Assembly: GCF_003589595.1 (NCBI RefSeq)
Contig: NW_020654422.1
Location: 12,161,329 to 12,225,328 of the forward strand
Direction: 5' to 3'
DNA length: 64,000 nt
DNA from: Hyposmocoma kahamanoa
Taxonomy: Eukaryota; Arthropoda; Insecta; Lepidoptera; Cosmopterigidae
Numbering within the stretch: position 1 is the first letter of the stretch; every line of letters starts with the position of its first letter. The notes beneath the pieces were generated by a model. It was not told where the DNA came from. It saw nothing but the letters and a program-made list of their open reading frames with translations, and ran no database searches. Position numbers and translations under genes: made by a program. Positions 10,740 through 21,650 of this stretch are shown here, in pieces.

Positions 10740-11726
10740 CTGCAACGGCACTAACTGCAAACATGCAGTCAATCTGTTCGCAGCCTAAGTAATGCTGGCC
10801 ATTCCTAGACAAATTATAAATAAACGGAAAATATGACTTAAAGGTTAACCAATAACAACTTCCTATCCTAAAAAGGTTCAAAGCGTTACTTGGATCACTT
10901 TTCATTCCACGTTATTCCCAAAAATCTCCGTATCTTTGCAATGTTCAATACCTATCTTTGACGATTTCAGTGGCCTATATGCTAGACCAGCCTTTCCCAA
11001 AGTGGGCGATAACGCCCCCTTGTGGGCGCTGCAGGCCTAAAGGAGGCGGTAAGAGACCCAGAAAAAAATGGGGGCGTTGTGTAGAGACTTAGGGGGAAAT
11101 TTGTAATTTCATCTAGGAAGACTCTTAGACATCGACTGAGCTCTCGACTCTCGACTACAACTTGTGAACATCAACTAATATTAATTAAGAGATTGCTCAA
11201 AGTAACTCGGTTCGATATATCTCTCCGTGTAGTTCATATATCTGTCCTGTTTTATTGAATAAATAAAATAAAAATCATGTCAATCGCTCGCTCCGTTTCG
11301 AAATAAAAGTAGACACAAACAAACAAATACGAGGCAACAGACACAGTTTCGCATTTTAAAAGTTATTAGTATTCCTAGATAGGTAATTTTTGTCGACAAT
11401 AGACTGCGAGCAATCATGTTTTAACAAGTTTTTGTTAAATAACCCGATTTGTCCATTCCTGTATCAATCGGCTGGTTCATACAATACTTGTTCTTACTTG
11501 TTGAGTATGATTGAGCGTCGAACGAGATAAACGAGTTTATGCATGTTTGTCTTATTCCTGTCGGTGCGTGCTGCTTATGCAATCCTATATAAACAACGTA
11601 ATATTTATTTTATTTTCATTTGCTGTTTCGCGCGTAATAGATAAGCAGTACTTAAGTTCAACACTTACTTGCGTATTTCTCAAAACAAAACTATTTCGGA
11701 AGTAAAAAAGAAGTGACGGCAATACT

Positions 11727-13371
11727 GTGCGGAATATATTAAATTATATCGGATTCATTAAAAATCCCACAAACCCATCGTCGCCTTTGTGCCTTCTATG
11801 TCTAAAAACATTTTCGAATGAAGCAATGAAGTCTTCAAGACTGCAAGGTCATTTGAATAAAATGCATCCAGATAGGAAAGACAAGAATGTAGCATATTTT
11901 CAAGACCTAGAGAAGATGCGGACTTTGAACTTCATACAATATCTCTTTGTTAATTGCTCAAAAAGGCAAATCACACAACGTCGGAGAAGAGTTAATTTTG
12001 CTAGCAATAAAGGAAGTAATAACTACTGTGCTTCATAAACCGGCCGCAGATATTATCCGAAAAATTCCTTTGAGTAATAATTCTGTGCAAAGACCAATTG
12101 AAGAAATGGCTGAAAACATTGAAGAATCATTGTGCAATCATTTGAGGACTAGTCAATTCTCAATTCAACTCGATGAATCCACTTTATCAACTAATGAAGC
12201 ATTGTGGCTGTCTTATGTAAGGTTTATTAAAGATGAGAAAATATGTGAAGAACTATTGTTTGCTAAAAATTTAGAGACCGATACAAAAGGCGAAACCATA
12301 TTCAATACATTGGAAAAATTTTGTGATGAGAAAGAGATTCCCTTGAAAGATATTATATCAGTCGCTACGGATGGCGCTCCGGTTATAAAGGCTTCATAGC
12401 GTACTTAAAAAATAAAATTCCAGATGTCCTTGCTGTACATTGCGATATTCATAGACAACATTTGGTTGCTACAAATTTAAGTGAACGACCATTTCAATCA
12501 CTGCAATATGTCATCAAAGCAGTCAATAAAATCAGTGACAGTTCTTTGAATGATAGATTAGTTCATCAGCTTTATGTTACTAATGACGAAGATTTCAACC
12601 GTTTGTTGTTTCATACTGAAGTTCGTTGGCTATCAAGAGGCACTTGTCTGACTCGATTTACAACCTGTTTGACTATGTGATAGAGTTTTTGGAAACTAAA
12701 GATACAGAATTGGGCAAACAAGCTCATTATTTCAATGAATGATATAGCTTACATGACAGATCTGTAAAAATTGTTCAACGACATGAATCTCCAACTGCAA
12801 GGCGATGAACTAAATTTAAGTAAAACAAAAAATGTCGTTGCTGCTTTCGCAGCCAAACTGCTTCTACACAAAAAGAATATGGCAGACGTGAGTTTCACAA
12901 TTTTCCGAATTTATCTGTATCCTGCAGTAACGACGACTTGTTTACCTACTGCCAACATTTGGAAAACCTCCACATTGACTTCACATTCACATTTTGAACT
13001 TGAAAATACCAGACTGGGTGTTGGATCCGTTTTAAAATGTCAACACAGCAGTATCACCTCAGCTGGAAGAAGAACTTACAGAATTGACAACGAACAAGGA
13101 AATAAAAATCAAGTTCAAAAATGGCTACCAAGAATGTTGGCCACAAAAACTGATCCCGCAATTGTATCCTGGATTGTGGTCAATCGTTCAACGTTTCTTG
13201 ATAGCATTCCCATCGTCATATTTGTGTGAACGTGGTTTTAGCGCTGTGACAACGCTGCTTACTAAAAAAGGAAATCGTTTGTCTGTTACCAAACGTGGTG
13301 ACTTGCGGCTGTTCTTGAGTAAATTGGAACCTGATATCGACAAACTTATTAAACAGCATCAGATTCATTAG
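11727..13371 (+). pseudogene. hAT transposase, broken
   Basis: The reading frame is split by at least three frameshifts or stops. The first part (11727-12038) has a C2H2-like BED finger (LCLLCLKTF, then HLNKMHPD). The second (11947-12399) has the FSIQLDESTLSTNEA and VATDGAP blocks of the RNase H-like core. The third (from about 12395) has HRQHLVATNLSE and EVRWLSRGTCL. The last (13084-13371) has the C-terminal dimerisation region (FPSSYLCERGFSAV, then GDLRLFLSKLEPDI). It is closest in style to the ZBED5/SCAND3-like hAT transposases. It cannot make an intact enzyme. Confidence 0.85.
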
Positions 13372-13484
13372 TTTTTATAGTAGAATCGATTATGTTTGTT
13401 TTATTTTGAATAAAATGATATTCTGTCTGAATACTATAAAGTAGCATGTCAATAATCATTCTCATTGGCGGGTGTAGCCCGTAA

Positions 13485-14280
13485 AGCTAAGAAGTCATGG
13501 AGCGGTTTTCACCCGCGCCCGCTGTGGGACCGCAGCCTCCGGAGAATGTAGAAATGTATGCAAAAGTTAGTAGCACATTTCACGACACGTTTTACGCCCG
13601 CAGCGGAGACGGTTGCTCGCGGCGGCCGCAAAACGTGTGGGACGCGGTCACCCGCGCACTTGGCGGGCGTGGGTCGCCCGCGCACTCTGCGGTGGGTTCG
13701 CGGGCGACGCGTTGTGCACGCGCGCGGTTTGGGTATTTCCTTCCCACGCCGTTTTGTGATTGATTTTCGATTTCGCAGCGCGTGTCAATTTCTTCATTAT
13801 TTCTTCGTGTCAGTTATGGATGTTGGAGTCGATCAATTAATTTCCTACTAGTTGCCATTTTTCTCAAAAGTTCTGAATAAGTAGACACGGACATGCGAAT
13901 AAAATTAAAAAAATTGTCTTCTGGTTTTTTTAACTCATTAATAAGAACAACGAATAATCCGTAACGATTTTTTCCCGGAATCAGAGGATGTACCCTGAAT
14001 CTTTTAGGCTTTCTTCTTTTAATTCTTTGATGAAGTAAGTATGACGTGATAGCTCGTTTTTGATATGAGTCCATGGCAACGTCTGAGACTTAACTGACGA
14101 TCTCATTCGATCGTAAATAACCGCGTGCCTTACGATCCTCTCCCGCCAAGTTTGCTGGCTGTTCCGCAACCGCGGCGGCTACGTGACCACACAAACCTGC
14201 GGTATCGTGAGTGTTGAAATAAAACAGCTGTCCCGCAACTGCAGCGGGTGCGGGTCAAAACCGCTTCGTGAGTGCTGTCT
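13485..14280 (-). mobile_element. Nested Harbinger-like element inside the hAT
   Basis: This GC-rich block is absent from the hAT copy at 29-31 kb. Its ends form inverted repeats (AGCGGTTTTCACCCGC near 13501; the reverse complement of the right end near 14263 reads AAGCGGTTTTGACCCGC). On the minus strand at 13814-14074 an open stretch carries RFRVHPLI and FFNFIRMSVSTYSELLRKM, typical of the start of a PIF/Harbinger transposase. The frame shifts and ends without a DDE domain. Exact borders are uncertain by about 10 bp. Confidence 0.65.
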
Positions 14281-14282
14281 CT

Positions 14283-14346
14283 GAGTTAACTTGAGACCTG
14301 AGCGCCGTTGTGTGCTACCTGCTGCGCTCAGGTCTCAAGTTAACTC
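14283..14346. repeat. Perfect 23-bp inverted repeat, 18-nt loop
   Basis: The arms 14283-14305 and 14324-14346 are exact reverse complements (starting GAGTTAACTTGAGACCTG). The right arm is shared with the other hAT copy near 31290-31310; the left arm is not. It lies just outside the nested Harbinger-like element. Confidence 0.8.
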
Positions 14347-14655
14347 TTGCGGGTTATAGTAAAAGTCACTTTTAGAATGAATTTTTAATCTCCGCTAATA
14401 TAGCTCACAATATTTATTTATTTAAACACTTTATTGTACCACAAAGTAACTTACAAATTTTCAGAAACAATTTAAATATTTGTGTACAAAGGCGAGCTTA
14501 TCCCATAAAGAGATTTCTTCCAACTAACCACAATAATTAATTTAATTTGAAGTTATAGTGGTTTTTAAGTAGGTGAAGAAATGGGGGCACTAAAAAATAA
14601 TTTATTCTCAAAGTGGGCAGTAGACAAAATAAGTTTGAGAACCCCTGTGCTAGAC

Positions 14656-15624
14656 GAAGAGGTCCCGATTACTCGTCGAACGGTACATAATAGTCGAACC
14701 AATTACCAATAAGACCAATTTGGAAAGCGAAATTTTCTAAATGGTTCTAATCTTAGCATTCTGATAATGCCTCGAAATTTTGTTGTTCTGGCTCTCATTG
14801 TAAAGTGAATTTATTAAAACAGGTGGTCAATAAAGCTCATTGCATATAAAGTAAGTACCTTGCCTTGTTTATTGTACATATGTATATTTCGCGTACGTTG
14901 TTTTTGTTCATATAATTTAATTCTAGTTTTAGTTTTTAGTATTTAAGCTTTCATTGTACCTTACCTGTATTATTTCAACTGATTGTCTAATGAAACCATA
15001 CATCAATTAACAATAACATCATCGTAAGCGTAACATCATCGCTGAACATGAAGTGAAATTTTGGACAAGCATTTGTCTAATTTACATAAAATAAAAACAT
15101 TTGAAGTTAATGTAATTACAACTAAAAGTTTTACGATGATTCACACTCATCGCATGTTATAGTTGTAACGGAACGTTCCAACGTTATACATTTTATTTTA
15201 GGGTAAATCTTTTTGTTTTAAATTTAACATTATTCAAAATTAACACAAATATTATCTGCAACAAATATATCCTATTTTTAAATAATAATAAATTATAAAG
15301 AATTAAAACCATGATTTACCATAGACAAATTAGTTAAATTTATAGCAGCCTACGTTGCATTTTCGATAGGTTGTCGGAGACGCAGGAAGGGGGCAGTAAT
15401 ACAGCAAGGAGGCGCAGTAAAACACCGAAACCGGTGCCGGCGACCCGAGCTCTGAGACAGCGTGAAAGCGTCTTCGCAGCCAGTCCACTCTCGGCTTGAA
15501 AATTCTAGATGTCTTTACTGCCTTTTTACTGCTATGTTCTATCTTCGTCTTTTGAGCAACCAATCCTAACGATATTCATATTATGGGTAGGTAGTACGTA
15601 ATATTGAAGATACAATGTCGAATT
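14656..15624. other. Intergenic, no gene seen
   Basis: AT-rich sequence. The minus ORF at 15330-15563 has no recognisable features and no splice context. Confidence 0.4.
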
Positions 15625-15795
15625 CTTTATATTTAGGTTTTCGCGATTGTTACATATAGGAAATGAATTCATTTTTATCGGATAGTCAGACGTGAACAGA
15701 GAGGGGGTCCTGTGAAGGGACCGACACTTTGGATTGAAAAAACAAATATACGTGATTTAGATCCGACAGAATAGTTTCATTTCCTATATATTTTT
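15625..15795. repeat. MITE-like repeat (ttttcgcgattgttaca family)
   Basis: It begins tttaggttttcgcgattg and ends in ttcatttcctata, the inverse of the internal tataggaaatgaa. A second copy lies at 24690-24870. Short inverted ends and no coding content suggest a non-autonomous element. Confidence 0.6.
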
Positions 15796-15824
15796 ACTGT
15801 ACACTTTCTTCTTAATTCTTTCAG

Positions 15825-16035
15825 GTCCACTCTACGATGCAGCTAAGGAACCTGTTGTCCTCCTAGAACATGAAAATCCAAGGTTTTCTGTATTCAACGT
15901 ATTTAATTTTGACAAGACCTTGCCTCTTCGAACGAAAAACGTCGTCTTCGACAATTCGGTGTTATGTCAGCGAACATGTAGTTCTTTGCGATTTGTGATT
16001 TTGGACACAAATTGCTATTCCAGTATATGGTAATT
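15825..16035 (+). pseudogene. Relic of a GR last exon
   Basis: After a good acceptor (ttctttcag) the sequence closely follows the GrD last exon at 53457, including FNVFNFDKTLPLR. An insertion of about 20 bp after CTTCGA shifts the frame before the conserved C-terminal membrane segment. No earlier exons are nearby. It is a relic of a plus-strand GR copy. Confidence 0.65.
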
Positions 16036-16501
16036 TAGTAGTGTTGTAGTCAAACCCTCAACGCACAAAAATTTTCGAGTACTTTAATTTTATTTTTTTT
16101 TTAATTAAAATAATGCAGTTTGCAGTTTTATCTATCTAAAGAACTTGTGTGTGTTTATGTCTCATAATTATATTATATTTTGTCTATCATCCAAATAAAA
16201 TGAGAATAATAGAAATAATATACAACTACGTTTTAATTTTTTATAAATAGGTAAGTGAAAACAAAAAAGATTACTTGGGATTGTTAACATTTAAATTTAT
16301 TCGACTTACCTTACTTATTAAAAGCACGCAAGCAATGTCTATGAAGTTACATACTATAGACAATATACATAAATATTATTTATACGTTAGGTGCTTGTTC
16401 CGTCAATTCTATACCTAATAAACAAAGTGTGTGATGTGAACTAACCAGCACAAAAGGATTAAAAAGAACAGCAGATGTTAAAATTGTCCCGAATATAAAA
16501 A
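16036..16501. other. 3' flank of GrA, no gene seen
   Basis: AT-rich sequence between the GR exon relic and the stop codon of GrA. Nothing is recognised. Confidence 0.4.
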
Positions 16502-18891
16502 TTAGAGGAAAGCAAACTGCAGTAACGTGACGACGACAAAGGTCACAAAGCTGATTAGTTTTAGCATCGTACCAGCATTTACTTCCAATAAGCCATATAC
16601 ATTGAAACTGGGTGCGCTCTCTTCAATCATCTTCAGAGTTTTTTTGGCTTTTTGCCTTACAGGTCCTGCAACAAACAACATCCTTAAACGTATATAAGAA
16701 ACTATTGTATTTGTAATTTAGTATGATGAGTGAGAGTACGTGTGCTCGCTTCAGGAGTTAGGTAGATAGTGGCGACGGAGCGAAACAAAGTGAGAATGAC
16801 GGGGCAAAAGAATTAAAGAACGATTCAAAATTTGAAAATAAGTGGCCAGAAACCAGAGAAAAAAGGTGGGATGACGATGGAGGAGATCACAACGTCACAA
16901 AATAAGGCGAAAAAATATCTTAAACTTGAACACTATTAAAAGGACTACTAAACTAAACTACTAGGACTATTAAAATTTCTTTTCGATTTAAGTTTATATT
17001 ATATCCGACTATAGCGACGCGACGCCATAGAAAGAGTCGATTTTGGCAGCGCACATAATTATGGATGTGTTCATTTGTTCCTTCACAGAGCCTGAACAAC
17101 TCATCCAGTTTCAATATTATGTGGGATGTTACCATAGTCAACGGATGTTACATAGTTTTCTTTCGAATGATTGCGTGTTATTTAGCGTCTGTAGTATTGT
17201 ATGTCCATACTTTTGTACGTCAGTGCTACCTAATAAAAGTGATTACATTCTATTGTTTGTGATAGATACCAGACTAGAGCTCTATTCGACCATTTCATGT
17301 CGAAACACGGAGTATAACAAAATAATTTATTTTTTTTCTATTCCGACAATTATCATAATTGTATTTTAACCAAAATATATTCATACTGACACAGTTCTTG
17401 CTATTGGCATATTCATCACGATGACCCAACGTCATTCCCGCCGTTGGGCTCAGGTAAAATATATTGTACTACATTATACATTTAAGTCAAAAAAACCGAA
17501 CTCACCCTTAAAGTAAATGGACATAATGCGTATACATAAACGTTTGGTTTCCTTAACTTCTCTGAAAAATATTTCCAGTCGAAAGTAGAGTAGTGCAGCA
17601 TGAACAGTGCCGATTACTGCAATAGCACCGTTAATAACACATTCACGCAATGATACCGCCTGCAATTAACATTGTAGCTTCATTTTTTGACATATCGATA
17701 AGCATAATAGACAAACAGGATTTAAGCTGAACGTGTATAAGTAGAAGGTATCTCTTGCAAAATACCACTTCGAACTTATTTGGAACAGAAGTGACAAAGG
17801 TTAATAAATAAGTAATTAGTATTTTTGCATTGTTTTATCTAGGTGTCTACTTACGCCAATCGGGAGACCTGTAGTAAAGAATTCGACGCAAAATATTACT
17901 GATGTAATATAGCTGATGAGAAACAACAGGACCTGGAACATATTTAAAAAGAATGTATGATGCAAATGGTCAATGACACACGAGCATCAAATGCACCACG
18001 TGTGAACAGTGTTACTACGCAACTTCTCAGATTTTGGCGTAACGACGGCGACGTCTGTGATATACTACTAAAACAACAAGAGATGGTTGTACCTCGTACC
18101 TGGAATCTGTAGAGATTTTGAAATTGCTCAAAACATTCAAACAATGCCTTCAAATGAATATCAACGTCCCAAGTTCTGAAATTATGTGTCTGAGCGGCTA
18201 ATTTCCTAATTTTTTTTCTTCTCAAATTTATTGTCTTTACTTCCGGTTCGATGTAGTTAGCTATTATTGAGTTCATAAAACGTAATCTAAAGATAAAATA
18301 CACTGATAAATTAATGCAATATATGGTCTCTAACGTAAAAGCTCCGTACATGCACATCATTGCAATGAAGCCAAATAACAATAACCCTAAATTTAGGAAC
18401 ATCAACACCAATATACATATTGCTGCTCCCAACAACAAGATTGATGCATTGTAAACAAAACGCAAAAGTTTGTTTAAGTCTTTATGCACACCTATTGCCA
18501 TAGACCTATCGATTTCTTGCATCTTGATATAAAATTTAACATTCTCTTCGTTGTTTAAAAACCGCACGTGAATGATATTACACAAAAACAATAAATTGTA
18601 TGAGGCTATTGCGACCTGCAATGCAAAGCCTACATAAGGACTATCATTAAATCTTGCTACGTAAAAATATACGAACATATTACTTAAGAACGAAAAGAAA
18701 ATACAGCATATTATAGTGTACAGTTTTTGACATATGGTCGGGGGAGACACGAAACAGTCTCTGGCATCAACGCGACATGAGCCCAAGAGTCTTTGGGCAA
18801 TATTGAAATATGAGAACACCGACAAGAAATCTTTTTCTAATATATCCTTTGACACATATTCGCTTGTGTCGGACATTGTGATTATAGCCAT
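16502..18891 (-). CDS. Gustatory receptor GrA, four exons, intact
   Basis: This is an insect gustatory receptor of about 395 residues, a multi-pass channel of taste neuron membranes. Exon 1 is 18100-18891 (264 codons), exon 2 17855-17932 (26 codons), exon 3 17506-17659 and exon 4 16502-16665, joined in phases 0, 0 and 1. All introns are GT-AG. Exon 1 carries several hydrophobic segments (about residues 57-78, 88-109, 146-186, 187-206) and ends with DIHLKALFECFEQFQNLYRF. Exon 3 holds LLYFRLEIFFREVKETKRLC. Exon 4 ends with a membrane segment and LLQFAFL followed by stop, the usual GR C-terminus. The start at 18891 or at the next ATG (18876) is possible. The exon layout is shared with GrB and GrC. 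The ligand is unknown; placement among lepidopteran bitter-type receptors is inferred from the layout only. Confidence 0.9.
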
Positions 18892-19030
18892 TATGAATAT
18901 AACAAAAGTGTCGGTGATACTAAATGAAACAACTTCCCTATGGCCTGATCAGTGTGATCAAGTGATGTTTAGACGATATCTAAAACTTAAGTAATTCCAC
19001 AATGCTTTTAATACATTTACGTCTAATACA

Positions 19031-19150
19031 TTCATTATTACTGTTATTTGGACAATTTAGTACTTGTACTAACAGGTGGCAGAGTCTATGACGATAAACA
19101 TTCAAATGAGTTTTTAATCGTTTATGAGTAACGGACATGATTATTTGATA
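19031..19150. repeat. Upstream segment shared by the GR cluster
   Basis: The block (ttatttggacaatttag, then acgataaacattcaaatg, tttttaatcgttta) recurs at 57285-57395 (upstream of GrE), 33361-33475 (upstream of GrB) and 34838-34935 (intron 3 of GrC). It was copied with the receptor genes. It could include promoter sequence for the minus-strand genes, but the GrC copy sits next to exon 3, so part of it is old intron. Confidence 0.65.
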
Positions 19151-19400
19151 GGTGCTTCAAATTATTTTACATATATGTAATATATAGATATAGATATAAG
19201 CCACAGACCACATAAAAGCGGATCCGTTGTCAACATATAGACCACTCACCTATTTCACCCATTTTAATGCTGTTGATATTTTCCAAGTATAAAAAAGGAC
19301 ATCAGAACATAACACGTTGCGGTAGCCCTGTAAAGATTAGGGTGCATAACCTATTTTTTGTATAGTACTTTCCGAACTACTCGTAATTTAAGTGAAGGTG

Positions 19401-19500
19401 TCTTCGACCTAAGATTACAAGAGTTTATTGCACACTTGCCATATTTTGTTCAATTCATATTCAACAGATGCCGTGCAAAACGTCACATCTCTATTATTTA
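19401..19500 (-). pseudogene. Relic of a GR exon 3
   Basis: On the minus strand it reads TASVEYELNKIW, then CNKLL and stop codons, matching the GrC exon 3 block TAAVESKLDKMR, then CNKIL. The two in-frame stops show it is dead. It lies upstream of GrA, in the same relative place as the relic at 58300-58400 upstream of GrE. Confidence 0.65.
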
Positions 19501-19570
19501 CTTTTACAAAACAGATCATTTATTTCTTTAAGATTTTCATCTAATTGTGCAATGTATATCTATATAGGGC

Positions 19571-21022
19571 GCATTATAAGTTTCCGGAACTGGCCACTTA
19601 CATAAACAATATTTACAAAGTAATTAGAACATTTGAAAATATAAGTCTTTGGCTGTAGAACGGATACAGTTTGTTTCATCTGACTGTCACTTGTTTTTAC
19701 ATTCTGGCGTCATTTTAGAAATTGATTGTCTACATTGCCATGGATTTAACTCGTGAAAATTTTCATAATGTGATTTCTTTTCTACGACTTTAGGTAATAA
19801 TAAATCACGCACACACTCAACATACACTACCCCCCGCCCCGCACTAGGGAAACCTTGTGTTCGGGGGTGCCATGGACACACACATAGCCAACCACAAATT
19901 ACACCCAAATTCACGAGAGAAATAAATGTAGGCCATACAAATATTTCTCCCGGCCCGGGAATCGAACCTGAGACCTCTGCGTGGTAGTTCGGTCGACTTC
20001 AAACTACTTTTGGCTATGAAGCACCATGCAAGTCGACTATTTATAGCTAGTTTGCAGAATTCAAACGCGGTCGTGTGAATGTCAGTGACGAATTTCGTGA
20101 TGGTCGCCCGTCCACTGCTGTGAACAACAAAAACATCGATGCTGTGCGCCGTATGATCAAAACAGACCGGCATGTGACATACCATGAGATTCGAGTATCT
20201 TTAGGCATAGGCATGAGTCAAATATAATCAACACTACACAAACATTTGGGTGTGAAAAAACTGTGCTCTCGGTGGATCCCACACAATTTGACTGAGGCTC
20301 AAAAAACGGATCGCGTCACTTGGTGCAATGCCATGCTTACCAGATTTAACGAAGGGGCGTCAAGTTTGGTGTGGGACATAGTAACAGGTGACGAAACATA
20401 GATTTATAGTTACGATCCTAAAACAAAGCAGCAATCGAGCGTATGGGTCTTTCGAGATGAGCCGAAACCAACGAAAGTGGCGCGCGTGCAAAGTGCCTCT
20501 AAGCGGATGATAGCTTCTTTTTTTAATAAAAGTAGACACGTGGCTACTGATGCTTTTTAGAATCGTTGTACCGTGAATAGTGATTGGTACACGACCATTT
20601 GTTTGCCGGAAGTTATAGACAAACTCCGTAAAAATAACCGTAAACGCCGTATCATCTTGCATCACCATAATGCCAGTTCTCACACAGCCAGACGGATAAA
20701 TGAATTTTTGAAGGTGAACAACGTTGACCTTATGAGCCATACCACGTACAGTCCCCACCTGGCACCTTGTGACTTTTATTTATTTCCAAAAATTAAGAAC
20801 CAGTTATGCGGTCAACGATTTTCACCATCTGAAGAGGCTGTCGAAGAGTATGAAAAATTTGTTTCAGAGATTGTCACGGAGGAGTGGCATAAATGTTTCC
20901 AAAATTGGTTCATTCGTATGAAAAAGCGCATTGACGCTATTTTCCGTTAGCGTTATTTTGAGAAACTCATTTCTGACCATTTGTAGTATTTCTTTCTTAT
21001 TCATTCCGGAAACTTATGTAGA
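19571..21022 (+). mobile_element. Dead mariner element with internal SINE
   Basis: The inverted ends share ataagtttccggaa (about 19576-19589 and 21004-21018). The transposase region from about 20045 to 20950 is clear: EFRDGRPSTAV, LGVKKLCSRWIPHNLTEAQK, DIVTGDET, SSVWVFRDEPKPTK, NASSHTARRINEF and LAPCDFYLFPKIKNQL. Stop codons interrupt it (for example after MSQI and after GDET) and it shifts frame near 20570. The second catalytic aspartate of the DD34D triad is replaced: the usual HHDNASSHTA reads HHHNASSHTA. A SINE copy interrupts the 5' part. No active enzyme can come from it. Confidence 0.85.
19790..20005 (-). repeat. SINE family C copy inside the mariner
   Basis: The reverse complement has a tRNA-like B box (GGTTCGATTCCCGGGCC) followed by a body shared with 34290-34505 and, in part, 25140-25245 (ggcctacatttatttctc, gtgtaatttgtggttg, ggcaccc). 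This places the SINE insertion after the mariner. Confidence 0.75.
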
Positions 21023-21489
21023 AACTTATTAGGTGGGCCTACATATTTCAGTTTGTTTATCTAATAATTTCAATAAGACGTGGTAATTTTGCATCTGTAT
21101 CTCGCCACTGTACCTAAGTAGAAGTTTTTATCAAAAAGTTTTCTAGTAGCATACACACATATGTAATACATACATTTATACGGTATTTACTAGGCAAGTA
21201 TTTCACATGTATTATTACATTTGTAGAGGTTTAATATACTAGCTATTCTGCCCGCAACTTCGACTACTAAAACACAATTTAAAAATATTCAAGTTTGTAA
21301 ATGTAAGGAATACGATCTTCTATAGAAAGGCCTCCTCTCTATTTAGAGGTTGTTTTGAAAAACCCTAAATCACATTTATTTACGACATAGTTTATGTTAC
21401 ATTGCATTAAAACATGCTTTGTATGATTTTTTTATTTGTAATAAATGAAAAAAATATATTTATTTTCTATTTATTAGTCTCCAAACTGA
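21023..21489. other. AT-rich, no gene seen
   Basis: There is no recognisable coding or repeat content. Confidence 0.4.
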
Positions 21490-21650
21490 GGGTCGTATTC
21501 CAGAACTCTACTCATTGCTCAAGTCAGGACTTGAGTATGATTTCAAGTACTGGAAATACGACCCTAAAGGCAAGGACTTGAGTATGATTTCTAGTGCTTT
21601 AAATCATACTGAAGTCCTGACTTGAGCAGTAGAGTTCTGGAATACGACAC
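21490..21650. mobile_element. Hairpin MITE with about 50-bp inverted repeats
   Basis: The left end reads GGGTCGTATTCCAGAACTCT and the right end is its near-perfect inverse, with further matching inner arms (GCTCAAGTCAGGACTT). The whole unit is about 160 bp and would fold into one stem. No target duplication is obvious. Confidence 0.75.

Larger units (their letters stand above)
10988..14647 (+). mobile_element. hAT transposon (3.66 kb), decayed
   Basis: The ends are imperfect inverted repeats (CAGCCTTTCCCAAAG at the left; the reverse complement of the right end begins CAGGGGTTCTCAAA). Both sides are flanked by the same 8 bp, TGCTAGAC (10980-10987 and 14648-14655), the duplication length of hAT elements. 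It carries the broken transposase at 11727-13371 and, relative to the related copy at 29-31 kb, a nested insertion at about 13485-14280. The clean duplication shows an original transposition event rather than a rearrangement. Confidence 0.9.

Noticed and set aside
17043..17369. 108-codon plus ORF
   Set aside because: It lies in intron 3 of GrA, is hydrophobic by AT bias and has no recognisable family.
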